16,490 nt of DNA, from positions 1-16,490 of the forward strand of contig QWOR01000201.1 of NCBI GenBank assembly GCA_003669575.1. Direction: 5' to 3'. Shown one piece after another: positions 7,289-14,229 of this stretch; the first letter of the stretch is position 1, and each line of letters starts with the position of its first letter. The notes below the pieces were generated by a model. It was not told the origin of the DNA, made no database searches, and saw only the letters and a list, made by a program, of their open reading frames with translations. Made by a program: the position numbers and the translations under genes. Origin of the DNA: Planctomycetota bacterium (GTDB lineage: Bacteria > Planctomycetota > Planctomycetia > Planctomycetales > Planctomycetaceae).

Positions 7289-8113
7289 ATGACCACGCCC
7301 CCCCCCAAGATCGATCTCCGTAATCCCATTGTTGCGGGGATTCTGGCGTTCCTGTTCCCCGGGGCGGGGCATTTCTACCAGCGACGGTTCTTCAAGGCCT
7401 TTGTCTTCGCATTTGGGATCTGGGGGTCATGGTGGACCGGCATGGCCATGTCGGACTGGAAAGCCCTGCAGGCCCCCGACCGGGAGAATATGCAGACAGC
7501 CACTGTCCTCAAGTTCGCAGGACAGGCAGGAGTCGGGCTCCCTTCACTCTGGGCGGTCTATCAGTCGACCCGCTACTACTCCAAAGACAACACCTCACCC
7601 ATCACCATTGCCGGCCCCGAGGAGTACTCTTTTCAGGGCCGCTTGAACATGCGGGCGGAGAACGCCAATCAGACTGGCGATGTGACCGGAACCCTGTCTC
7701 TGGTCCCGGCCAAGGGTGACTTTGGTCCAGCGATCGGTGGGAAGTTCGCAGGGGCGCTCGATGGGAAGCCACTGACATTCGATCTCGCCAACAAGGTCCA
7801 CCTCGATCAACCCATCCGATCCGAACGGAAACTGGCTGTGACAGCATCGGTGGTCGATGAAAAAGGCGAGTACCTCGGCGAGCTGCTCGGGAAGATTCCG
7901 CGCCCACTGATGAACTGGTTCGCCTGCCCCCTCGATCAGCAGGAAGAGGCGGAGTGGCATCGTGAGCGGGGCAAGTACCAGGAACTGGCGATGGTTTTCG
8001 TCTGGGTCGCAGGGCTGATGAATCTGCTGGCGATCTGGGACGCCGTCGAAGGGCCGGCCTATGGTTACTACGACGATGAGACTGCCCCGGCACCATCTCC
8101 ACCTGCTGCGTAA
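7289..8113 (+). CDS. Multi-TM planctomycete membrane protein (probably DUF6677)
   Basis: A 274-aa protein. The N-terminus carries a TM2-domain-like opening: IVAGILAFLFPGAGHFYQRR followed by FFKAFVFAFGIWGSWWTG (residues ~13-53). A third hydrophobic stretch is at ~72-92, a soluble central domain at ~95-220 has beta-strand-like TGTLSLVPAKG and KLAVTASVVDEKGEYLGELLGK segments, and a last TM lies at ~222-241 (ELAMVFVWVAGLMNLLAIW). The FPGAGHFYQ-R-FFKA opening matches my memory of DUF6677, a family found mainly in planctomycetes; its function is unknown. I chose the ATG at 7289; a TTG at 7271 would add six residues. Codons 4-6 are an unbroken C9 tract (7298-7306). It is followed 54 bp later by a 58-aa membrane protein and then xseA. 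Confidence 0.75.
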   Translation: MTTPPPKIDLRNPIVAGILAFLFPGAGHFYQRRFFKAFVFAFGIWGSWWTGMAMSDWKALQAPDRENMQTATVLKFAGQAGVGLPSLWAVYQSTRYYSKDNTSPITIAGPEEYSFQGRLNMRAENANQTGDVTGTLSLVPAKGDFGPAIGGKFAGALDGKPLTFDLANKVHLDQPIRSERKLAVTASVVDEKGEYLGELLGKIPRPLMNWFACPLDQQEEAEWHRERGKYQELAMVFVWVAGLMNLLAIWDAVEGPAYGYYDDETAPAPSPPAA

Positions 8114-8167
8114 TCCAGACTGCGTGGACCGGTCCGCATCGCTCACTTTAACATCGGATAACGAATC

Positions 8168-8344
8168 ATGATGTACACACTGAATCTGCTCCCGCTCGCC
8201 GCGGTCGTCAGCTTGATCTGGACCGCGACTCGTTATGAGTCGACGCCGACGATCATGCGCAAGTCAGTCCGACTCTTCCTGCAGATCCTCTTCTTTATGG
8301 CCTTGATTCTGGTCGGTCTGTTCCTGCTGTCTCGCGGACTTTAG
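8168..8344 (+). CDS. 58-aa two-TM membrane protein
   Basis: A short open frame (ATG ATG at 8168/8171, stop TAG at 8342) encodes a 58-aa protein: one hydrophobic segment at ~3-19 (YTLNLLPLAAVVSLIWT), a polar loop TRYESTPTIMRKSVR, and a second segment at ~36-54 (LFLQILFFMALILVGLFLL). It fills the gap between the 274-aa membrane protein (54 bp before) and xseA (76 bp after), all on the same strand. The hydrophobic pattern, clean start and tight spacing argue that it is a real gene. I do not recognise the family. A weak GGAT-type ribosome site precedes the ATG. Confidence 0.65.
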   Translation: MMYTLNLLPLAAVVSLIWTATRYESTPTIMRKSVRLFLQILFFMALILVGLFLLSRGL

Positions 8345-8420
8345 AGGACGAAGCTGGCCCGGTAACATCCGGCCCGCCAAGCGACCACTCGCGACAAATC
8401 AACAGGAATGAGACGGCATC

Positions 8421-9638
8421 TTGGCTCAGCAAATTCCCATTCTGAGCGTGACCGAGTTCACCGGGTTGCTGAAGTCCCACGTGGAGGATGCGTTCCCCCT
8501 GATCGCAGTGCGGGGCGAGATTTCCAATCTCAGCCAGTCAGCGAATGGGCACGTCTTCCTGACTCTCAAGGACAGCAAGTCCCAACTGCGTGCCGTACTC
8601 TGGCGGGACACTGCTCGTCAGCTCAAGTTCAAGCTCAAGGACGGACTGGAAGTCGTCGCTGTCGGCGGGCTCGATCTCTACCCGGCCCGTGGAACGTATC
8701 AGCTGGTCGTGCAGGAGTTGGTCCCGGAAGGGATCGGAGCGCTCGAACTGGCCTTCCGCCAGTTGCGGGAGAAGCTGGCAGCCGAGGGACTCTTTGCCGC
8801 TGAACGGAAGAGACCGTTGCCGCGGATCCCCAACCGCATTGCACTGGTCACCAGCCCCCAGGGGGCCGCCGTTAAAGATATGCTGCAGATCATTCTGCGG
8901 CGCTGGCCAGCAGCCAACATTGTGATCGTCCCCGTCCCGGTGCAGGGAGACGGAGCCGCCGACAAAATCGCCATGGGCATTCGATTGCTGCCCCGACTGG
9001 AGGGCGTCGATGTCGCGATCGTCGGCCGGGGTGGCGGTAGCCTCGAAGACTTGTGGCCTTTCAACGAAGAGGTCGTTGCCCGGGCCATCGCGGCGTGTCC
9101 GGTCCCTATCATCAGCGCCGTCGGCCACGAAATCGATGTCAGCATCAGCGACCTGGTCGCCGACCGTCGCGCGCTGACTCCCTCCGAGTCGGGCGAGATC
9201 GTGGTCCCTGACTCCAATGAGCTGTTGGCTGATCTCGAGCATCTCGAACGACGTTTGCAGCGAACCGTTACTTCCCGGATCGAGAACTCGCGACATCGGC
9301 TCGACTCACTGGCAGCTCGACCCGTACTGGCCGATCCCTGGCAACAGCTGGAACGCTCGCGGACGCAGATTGATGACCTGTTCGGTCGGCTCAGCCGGTC
9401 GGCTGATTCGCGATTGGTGAGGGCTCGCTCCCGACTGGCCGAACTGACCTCGACCCTGGATGCTCTTTCCCCACTTCAAGTTTTGTCCCGAGGCTACAGT
9501 ATCACGCAGGACGCTCAGAGCGGAGTGGTGATTCAGGATGCGGAAGCCCTGACCCTCGGAACATTGATCGAAACCCGGCTGCATGCGGGACGAGTTATCA
9601 GCCGCGTGGAGCAAGTTCTCCCCGCGACGCCACAGTAA
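8421..9638 (+). CDS. xseA: Exodeoxyribonuclease VII large subunit
   Basis: A 405-aa protein with an N-terminal OB-fold at ~5-100 (LSVTEFTGLLK, VRGEISNLSQSANGHVFLTLKD), then the XseA catalytic region: VTSPQGAAVKDMLQIILRR (143-161), VPVQGDGAADKI, GRGGGSLEDLWPFNEE (202-217), and VGHEIDVSISDLVADRRALTPS (234-255). The C-terminal coiled-coil region (~265-350) is shorter than in the 456-aa E. coli protein, and the family ending SPLQVLSRGYSIT is present. With XseB it degrades single-stranded DNA to oligonucleotides in the cytoplasm. The start must be the TTG at 8421: an in-frame TGA stop at 8409 leaves no ATG or GTG, and the next Met is residue 154. No xseB lies directly downstream, although the two are often adjacent in bacteria. 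Confidence 0.96.
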   Translation: MAQQIPILSVTEFTGLLKSHVEDAFPLIAVRGEISNLSQSANGHVFLTLKDSKSQLRAVLWRDTARQLKFKLKDGLEVVAVGGLDLYPARGTYQLVVQELVPEGIGALELAFRQLREKLAAEGLFAAERKRPLPRIPNRIALVTSPQGAAVKDMLQIILRRWPAANIVIVPVPVQGDGAADKIAMGIRLLPRLEGVDVAIVGRGGGSLEDLWPFNEEVVARAIAACPVPIISAVGHEIDVSISDLVADRRALTPSESGEIVVPDSNELLADLEHLERRLQRTVTSRIENSRHRLDSLAARPVLADPWQQLERSRTQIDDLFGRLSRSADSRLVRARSRLAELTSTLDALSPLQVLSRGYSITQDAQSGVVIQDAEALTLGTLIETRLHAGRVISRVEQVLPATPQ

Positions 9639-9681
9639 CAGTTCAATACCGGTCTTCCCTACTTTCGAGTCCTCTGAGAAA

Positions 9682-9760
9682 CTCCGGGGTCACACAGTCA
9701 GTGGCTGTATCGCCACTGACACTCACCACCCCGAAGTGTCAGCGAGGGCGAGCGACACCA
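9682..9760. repeat. REP-like intergenic palindromic element with competing hairpins
   Basis: A perfect 9-bp stem, GTCAGTGGC (9697-9705) and GCCACTGAC (9712-9720), has a 6-nt loop and can be enclosed by CGGGGT (9685-9690) and ACCCCG (9728-9733). A second stem, CTGACACT (9716-9723) with AGTGTCAG (9735-9742), shares bases with the first. A third, GTGTC (9736-9740) with GACAC (9754-9758), shares bases with the second. The intervening GCGAGGGCGAGC is direct-repeat-like. The element lies between xseA and the next gene. It looks like a REP or other dispersed palindromic unit; a regulatory leader is the alternative. No T-run follows. Confidence 0.6.
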
Positions 9761-9849
9761 GACGCTTCCCGTCATGGTCGTTCCCCTGGATCGATCGGGT
9801 GAGTCAGCCGGTGTTCTGGAACGGGGATTCTTTGACACCACTCTCGATC

Positions 9850-9854
9850 GAAGG
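9850..9854 (+). promoter_or_regulatory. Ribosome binding site for the SHOCT-DUF4870 gene
   Basis: GAAGG lies 7 nt before the ATG at 9862. It supports this start and rules against the in-frame ATG at 9583, which lies inside the xseA reading region and would make translation run through the palindromic element. Confidence 0.6.
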
Positions 9855-9861
9855 CTCTTCG

Positions 9862-10371
9862 ATGTCGATTGCCGAAGAAATCAAGAAGCTGGATCAGCTG
9901 CGTCAGTCAGGCATCCTTTCGGATGATGAGTTCCGCAAAACCAAGATCCGCCTTCTGAACAGTGTGGGGACCGCCTCCAATGACTCGTTCGACAAGCTGC
10001 TGACTTCCGTCGGCCTGGGAAGTGGGACGAACGCTGATGAGCGGCGGCAGAATTACGCCATGTGGCTCCACCTCTCGATGCTCGCCAACATGGCTGCGCT
10101 CGGCGCGGGTTATGTCATCCCCATCGTGATGTGGCAGACTCGTAAAGACGACCCCATCATCGACCAGCACGGACGCAATGCGATCAACTTCCTGATCTGT
10201 CAGCTGATACTGATCGTGGTCGGGGGGATTATGACCGCTTTGACTTACGGATACTTCATGATTCTGGGAGCGATCTTCATGAGTATCGTCTGCCCAATTC
10301 TCGTCGGCCTGAAGGCGAAGCAGGGGATCGTCGAGAAATATCCTCTGACATATCCATTCTTCAAGACGTAA
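9862..10371 (+). CDS. SHOCT-DUF4870 (Tic20-like) membrane protein
   Basis: The 169-aa protein has an N-terminal SHOCT-type oligomerisation motif (LDQLRQSGILSDDEFRKTKIRLL, ~10-32, recognisable by L..L...GILsddEF...K..lL). A linker follows, then a DUF4870 domain: MWLHLSMLANMAALGAGYVIPIVMWQTRK (67-95), DQHGRNAINFLI (101-112), and two further TM segments (~112-130 and ~131-150), ending GLKAKQGIVEKYPLTYPF. DUF4870 proteins are small inner-membrane proteins related to Tic20; their role is not established. The gene ends convergently with the DUF309 gene, overlapping it by 11 bp (10361-10371). A 223-bp gap with the palindromic element separates it from xseA. Confidence 0.85.
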   Translation: MSIAEEIKKLDQLRQSGILSDDEFRKTKIRLLNSVGTASNDSFDKLLTSVGLGSGTNADERRQNYAMWLHLSMLANMAALGAGYVIPIVMWQTRKDDPIIDQHGRNAINFLICQLILIVVGGIMTALTYGYFMILGAIFMSIVCPILVGLKAKQGIVEKYPLTYPFFKT

Positions 10372-10909
10372 TCACCGCTGGGAGACGCGGCAGGACCACT
10401 ACTGGCTGCCCCGTTCGATCCTCGGGAAACGGTGGAGGCTGATGAATCAGCCGCTCGGCCAGGGCCATGAGTCGAGGCAAAGCCATTCCAACTGTCCGGT
10501 CACAGTCTGAGGGTATGCCGCCCTCCACCGATTCGAACAGCTCGTGCGCCCGCTGGGCATGGCGTTCCACTCCCGATGCGTTGTGCTCACGAAGCTTGAC
10601 CCCAGCTGCGGCTAACTTGATTAAGCCCTTCAGATAGTCGGCAGCGAGTCCGGTACGACCCGCTCTGTGCCAGAGCGACTCCCACTCCTCATGAGCTTCC
10701 CAGTAGTAACCCGCGTTGAAGAGCGTGACCGCCCTGGTGAACTCGGGATGTTGCGGGAGGTTATCCAGTGTTACCGCTGCCTGGTGCCGCCCCGATTCCA
10801 GGATCTCCACCAACGACTTTGGCTCCTGGTACGAGTGCCCCGCCGGATCACGAATGGGATGCGGCGTGATGCCCGGGATATGAGTGTACGGCGGCAACTT
10901 GCCATCCAT
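10361..10909 (-). CDS. DUF309 domain protein
   Basis: This 182-aa protein carries the DUF309 helical-bundle signature: FNAGYYWEAHEEWESLWHRAG (residues 64-84, with the hallmark HExWExxW), then YLKGLIKLAAAGVKLREHN (92-110) and GVERHAQRAHELFE (113-126). Acidic and His residues in this signature resemble a metal site, but no function is established. The start ATG (10907-10909) overlaps the mobA stop as TGATG, implying translational coupling; a GTG at 10912 is one codon upstream. The ~50 N-terminal and ~45 C-terminal residues lie outside the domain. It is the last gene of the PHP-mobA-DUF309 unit, and its 3' end overlaps the convergent SHOCT-DUF4870 gene by 11 bp. Confidence 0.85.
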   Translation of the reverse strand: MDGKLPPYTHIPGITPHPIRDPAGHSYQEPKSLVEILESGRHQAAVTLDNLPQHPEFTRAVTLFNAGYYWEAHEEWESLWHRAGRTGLAADYLKGLIKLAAAGVKLREHNASGVERHAQRAHELFESVEGGIPSDCDRTVGMALPRLMALAERLIHQPPPFPEDRTGQPVVVLPRLPAVITS

Positions 10910-11634
10910 CACGGTGTCTCCTCACCGACCAGACGGGCCAACACGGATGCATATTCCTCAGGCGTATTGGCGTTGCACAGCGAGTCCAGAGAGGCGTCCA
11001 CGCGACGCAAGTCAGCCACGGGGATCTCGCGCGTCCGGCACTTCTCAAACAGATACACCGGACGCAATCGATCCGCAGCCAATAACTCTTCGATCCTCGG
11101 CAGTACGGAGATTCGGTAGACCGCTGCCAGGGGATGGTGGAACTGACCATCGAACGGCACTGCGATCTCGGCGCCTTCCAACGAATCAATCATCGCAGCC
11201 ACAAACTCGGGACGCAGCAGCGGAGTGTCGCAGGCCGAGACATACACACAATCGACTTCTCCCAGGAGATCGGCCAGCCCCACGGCCAAACCAGCCAGAG
11301 GGCCCCGGCACTCGACAGGGTCGCGAACAACGCGAATGAACGGCTCGTCGCCGGCGAGCATCTCGCGGCTCATACAGCTGAGCGGGCGACTCGTGGTGGT
11401 TGAGAGCCACTCATTGGACAAGTCGGGGAGTTCCTGGCCCTCAGCGGCCACGACAGTAATCGTGTGCACGAGTGGGGCCAGCACCCGACAGACCCGTTGC
11501 AGCATGACCTCGCGCCCGACGGGAAGCAGTGCCTTGGATGTCCCCATGCGCGAGCTTCGACCACCACACAGCACAACGGCCCCCACTCTCAGAGCAAGAG
11601 ATCGCGGCGGGGCCATTGGACCGGTCGAAGGCAT
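10909..11634 (-). CDS. mobA: Molybdenum cofactor guanylyltransferase
   Basis: A 241-aa nucleotidyltransferase with the MobA signature: VGAVVLCGGRSSRMGTSKALLPVG (residues 17-40; GTP-binding loop and catalytic Lys34), RGPLAGLAVGL (110-120), the metal-binding ACDTPLL (134-140), a downstream HHPLAAVYR, and the family ending NANTPEEY. MobA links GMP to molybdopterin to make the guanine-dinucleotide cofactor used by DMSO-reductase-type enzymes; it acts in the cytoplasm. The ATG at 11634 has GGAG 7 nt upstream and is preferred over a TTG at 11652. It lies 25 bp after the PHP metallohydrolase gene and overlaps DUF309 at its end. No moa, moe or molybdoenzyme genes are in the window. A related sugar-nucleotidyl or MocA (cytidylyl) transferase is possible but fits less well. 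Confidence 0.85.
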   Translation of the reverse strand: MPSTGPMAPPRSLALRVGAVVLCGGRSSRMGTSKALLPVGREVMLQRVCRVLAPLVHTITVVAAEGQELPDLSNEWLSTTTSRPLSCMSREMLAGDEPFIRVVRDPVECRGPLAGLAVGLADLLGEVDCVYVSACDTPLLRPEFVAAMIDSLEGAEIAVPFDGQFHHPLAAVYRISVLPRIEELLAADRLRPVYLFEKCRTREIPVADLRRVDASLDSLCNANTPEEYASVLARLVGEETP

Positions 11635-11641
11635 CAAGTCA

Positions 11642-11645
11642 CTCC
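11642..11645 (-). promoter_or_regulatory. Ribosome binding site deciding the mobA start
   Basis: On the minus strand GGAG lies 7 nt before the ATG at 11634, favouring it over the TTG at 11652 and the ATG at 11616. Confidence 0.5.
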
Positions 11646-11659
11646 AGTACAAGTGCCCA

Positions 11660-14038
11660 TTATGGCTTCACCACCAGAGCCTCGTAGTAGGCCTTGGCCT
11701 TCTGGTAGGCAGCTTCTGCAGCGGGGAGTTCGGCCTCTCGAATCTTACGCTTCTTCTTGTCCCAGCAGACATCGACAGACTTGATGCACCACTCAGCACT
11801 CTTTGAGACGCGAATCGGTTGGTCTGCCACCTGGACCCAGATGGGATTCGTGTGAACACTCGGCAGGATGCGAACCGCAACCCAGCTCGATTCCGGAATA
11901 TCGATGTCGGCTGCAACAGACAGCGTCTTGCCATCGGCCTCAATCTCGCGGCGGTCGATGACCTCGCCGTTACGAATGATCTCAACAGGGACCTTCCGGG
12001 TTTCGCCGATTCGACAGCGTTCGAGGTGCCAGTAGGGTTTGGCGTCGAGGCGTGCCGTCCGAATCTTCTCAGTCGCCGGCGATGTCTTCTCCGCCAGCAG
12101 TGCCGCCACGTCAAAGGTCACATGGGCCTTGCCGGGAGCAGCCAGGTTCACCTGACTGATTCCCTGGTCGGTCTTGGCACCGAGCGCCACATCGTTCACT
12201 TGAAAATCGATGACGTGACTGAGCCCGTCACCACAGTAGCTGCGTCCCAGCTTGAGCCCCTCGCACCAGGCATCGAAGTCGAGCGGCTGGTCCTTGGCCA
12301 GTTGGACATAAATCCGACCGAGCCCGACCTTGTCGCCATAGATGCAGGGGAAGTCGGTCTCGCCGCTAATGCGAGTTCGCACACCACAGTTCAGCATGTG
12401 GTACCAGATATTCAGTTCCCAGATCGCTGGCGTATCGACTGCTGAGATGAAGTCACAGACACCCAGTGGGCCGGTGACGATGAACTCGTTCGCCCCGATT
12501 CCATTGAACGGCGGCAACGCATCATCGGGGAGCTTGTCCGCACAGCGTCCCTTCCAGTCCTGCTGAGGACCACTCCTCATCTTCCGTGAACCGTCGGGCA
12601 TGTAATCAGGAAGCTCCAACCCCCAGCCACTGTGGCTATAGCCGACGACACCGCCCTGCTTCTGTCCCCATTCGAGGACGGGGTAAGTCCAGCTGGGCCA
12701 CTCTTCCAGCAATGTGGTGCCTGGATAGTCGTCTTCCGTCAACCTCAGCAGACAGAGATGCCCCGCGTGCGACGACGGGAACCCGCTAACTTCCACGTCA
12801 TACCGCATCAGATAATCGGGCTTCGACAGAGCGTTGACCTTCCCCTCGAAGTACTGCTTCTGCGTGTACCAGCACGGGCCCCAGGACAGCACACAACCGA
12901 CATTGAGGTCCTCGCCCAGGATATGACGCATCATATCGGCGGGGCCGACACCTTCGGTCGGACTGTCATAGTGCGAACAGCCAGCTGCATGAACGTGATG
13001 GTCTCCCGAGAACCAGTAACGCTTCGCCGGGTGGATCCATCGCCGCAGGGCGACCGGCATCCGCTGGTTGACCGTATCGGGCTTCACGCTCAGCGGCAGC
13101 GTCTCGACATAGTACTCTGGACCACGCTGCACGGTGACGGTGTACTCGCCCGGAGGCAGCGTCACGGTCTCGCCCGTCGCCCGATAAATCTGATGATGGA
13201 AAAACAAGTCGGGAGCCAGACGCCGCTTGGTGTGCGGGTAGACACGTCCCCGAGCATCCTTGAACGTAAACGCCGCACTTGTCGGGCTGCCATCGACATC
13301 CCGCACATCAATGACCACGTCCACAGCTGGCGTCGATTTGAACAGTATCGGAGTCTCGTTGCGGAAGCCGAGGTCCTGGGTACCCTGGCCGACATCGAAA
13401 CTCAGAGTCGCTTCACGGTCGCCTTTATCGCGACTGAAGAGCTGGACCAGACGGTACTCCACCAGCAATCCCGACAGGTTCGGCGTCAATGGCTGGCTCT
13501 GTGTCGCGTCGATATCGAGGAATCGTGCCGCAGCCTCTTCGGCGGTGACGAGCTTCTGATCCTTCTGAGGGCGTTCGCGGGGCCCCTTTCCCTGCTGATA
13601 GTTAATGTCTGCTTGCGGGCTACTCACCTTCAGTTCGGCTGTCACGCCCGCTTCGTTGTGGACTTTGACGAGAAATGTCCGCCAACCCTGCTGGATCAGC
13701 AGCTTCGGGGCCGGGCCGGGAGAGGCCGACACGCGGCTCTCGGGGTTAATCCGCACAAAGGCCAGACAGTGAGCATCCAGGACCTTCTGGAGCGCCAGGA
13801 CGCCCTCGCGTCCCGAGCCGGCCTTCAGAATCTCCCGAATCGCAGCTGAGTCAGATTCCGGAAGCGGAGTTCCCTGGAACTCGAGTGCCTCCAGCAGGCG
13901 GGCCGTCGCCGCAGCCAATGGCTGGAACTCGACTGTTCCGATCGGACCAGTCGCCGCATCGTCCGCAGAAACTTCAGGCAGGCCAGCTGGCAAGGAACAA
14001 CAGACGACCAATAACACCCAACCCAACCAGCGAGACAT
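11660..14038 (-). CDS. Secreted CehA/McbA-type PHP-domain metallohydrolase
   Basis: This 792-aa protein begins with a signal peptide (RWLGWVLLVVCCSLPAGL, ~3-20). Residues ~25-330 form an N-terminal region with beta-rich segments, including a carboxypeptidase-regulatory-like stretch (TLPPGEYTVTVQRGPEYYVETL). A PHP-like metal-dependent hydrolase domain covers ~335-620: D346-H-H-V-H350, SSHAGHLCLL, YSHSGWG (His469) and GETDFPC (Glu560, Asp562) are probable metal ligands. A C-terminal beta-rich region follows and ends in a charged helix. CehA/McbA enzymes hydrolyse carbamate or phosphate esters, but many planctomycete relatives have no known substrate. The start at 14038 has GGGAGG 7 nt upstream; an ATG at 14116 would put 26 residues ahead of the signal peptide. 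It leads a unit with mobA and DUF309. Confidence 0.85.
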   Translation of the reverse strand: MSRWLGWVLLVVCCSLPAGLPEVSADDAATGPIGTVEFQPLAAATARLLEALEFQGTPLPESDSAAIREILKAGSGREGVLALQKVLDAHCLAFVRINPESRVSASPGPAPKLLIQQGWRTFLVKVHNEAGVTAELKVSSPQADINYQQGKGPRERPQKDQKLVTAEEAAARFLDIDATQSQPLTPNLSGLLVEYRLVQLFSRDKGDREATLSFDVGQGTQDLGFRNETPILFKSTPAVDVVIDVRDVDGSPTSAAFTFKDARGRVYPHTKRRLAPDLFFHHQIYRATGETVTLPPGEYTVTVQRGPEYYVETLPLSVKPDTVNQRMPVALRRWIHPAKRYWFSGDHHVHAAGCSHYDSPTEGVGPADMMRHILGEDLNVGCVLSWGPCWYTQKQYFEGKVNALSKPDYLMRYDVEVSGFPSSHAGHLCLLRLTEDDYPGTTLLEEWPSWTYPVLEWGQKQGGVVGYSHSGWGLELPDYMPDGSRKMRSGPQQDWKGRCADKLPDDALPPFNGIGANEFIVTGPLGVCDFISAVDTPAIWELNIWYHMLNCGVRTRISGETDFPCIYGDKVGLGRIYVQLAKDQPLDFDAWCEGLKLGRSYCGDGLSHVIDFQVNDVALGAKTDQGISQVNLAAPGKAHVTFDVAALLAEKTSPATEKIRTARLDAKPYWHLERCRIGETRKVPVEIIRNGEVIDRREIEADGKTLSVAADIDIPESSWVAVRILPSVHTNPIWVQVADQPIRVSKSAEWCIKSVDVCWDKKKRKIREAELPAAEAAYQKAKAYYEALVVKP

Positions 14039-14045
14039 GGCGCGG

Positions 14046-14051
14046 CCTCCC
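14046..14051 (-). promoter_or_regulatory. Strong ribosome binding site deciding the PHP-gene start
   Basis: On the minus strand GGGAGG lies 7 nt before the ATG at 14038, which begins the signal peptide. This is the strongest Shine-Dalgarno sequence I found in the window. Confidence 0.7.
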
Positions 14052-14155
14052 GTTTCCAGAGCGTTAAGCGAGCAGCATGACCAGCACCGCTCGGCGATCC
14101 CGTCAGCATGTCGCAATCACGTCGGAACAACAACTGTCCGCTGTCGGAATAGGAC

Positions 14156-14171
14156 TTTCGCATGAGCGAAA
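14156..14171. repeat. Small hairpin between the RND and PHP genes
   Basis: TTTCGC (14156-14161), an ATGA loop and GCGAAA (14166-14171) form a 6-bp stem in the 191-bp gap between the RND stop and the PHP start. On the minus strand a T-run comes before the stem rather than after it, so it does not fit a terminator for the RND gene. The rest of the gap holds no recognisable gene. Confidence 0.3.
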
Positions 14172-14229
14172 AATCATTCGCCGTTCGGCCACCGTTGAGC
14201 GGCAGATCCACATGACTCGATGCTGGGGG

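Noticed and set aside
8121..8138. Palindrome GGACCGGTCC (8126-8135) flanked by TGC and GCA as an operator
   Set aside because: The palindrome is short, single-copy and GC-rich, right after a stop codon; nothing links it to a regulator.
8538..9296. A 252-aa minus-strand open frame opposite xseA
   Set aside because: It is antisense to the unmistakable xseA coding sequence and has no family motif.
9583..9861. N-terminal extension of the SHOCT-DUF4870 frame back to the ATG at 9583
   Set aside because: The extra 93 residues are low-quality sequence overlapping xseA and crossing the palindromic element. The ATG at 9862 has a good ribosome site and begins directly before the SHOCT motif.
9830..9861. 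TTGACA at 9829-9834 as a -35 box for the SHOCT-DUF4870 gene
   Set aside because: No TATAAT-like -10 follows at the right distance, and the space before the ATG at 9862 is too short for a transcript with the seen ribosome site.
12632..13849. A 405-aa plus-strand open frame opposite the PHP metallohydrolase gene
   Set aside because: It is long but lies fully antisense to a gene with a clear signal peptide, ribosome site and metal motifs. Its translation shows no domain or hydrophobic pattern, so it is a GC-driven shadow.
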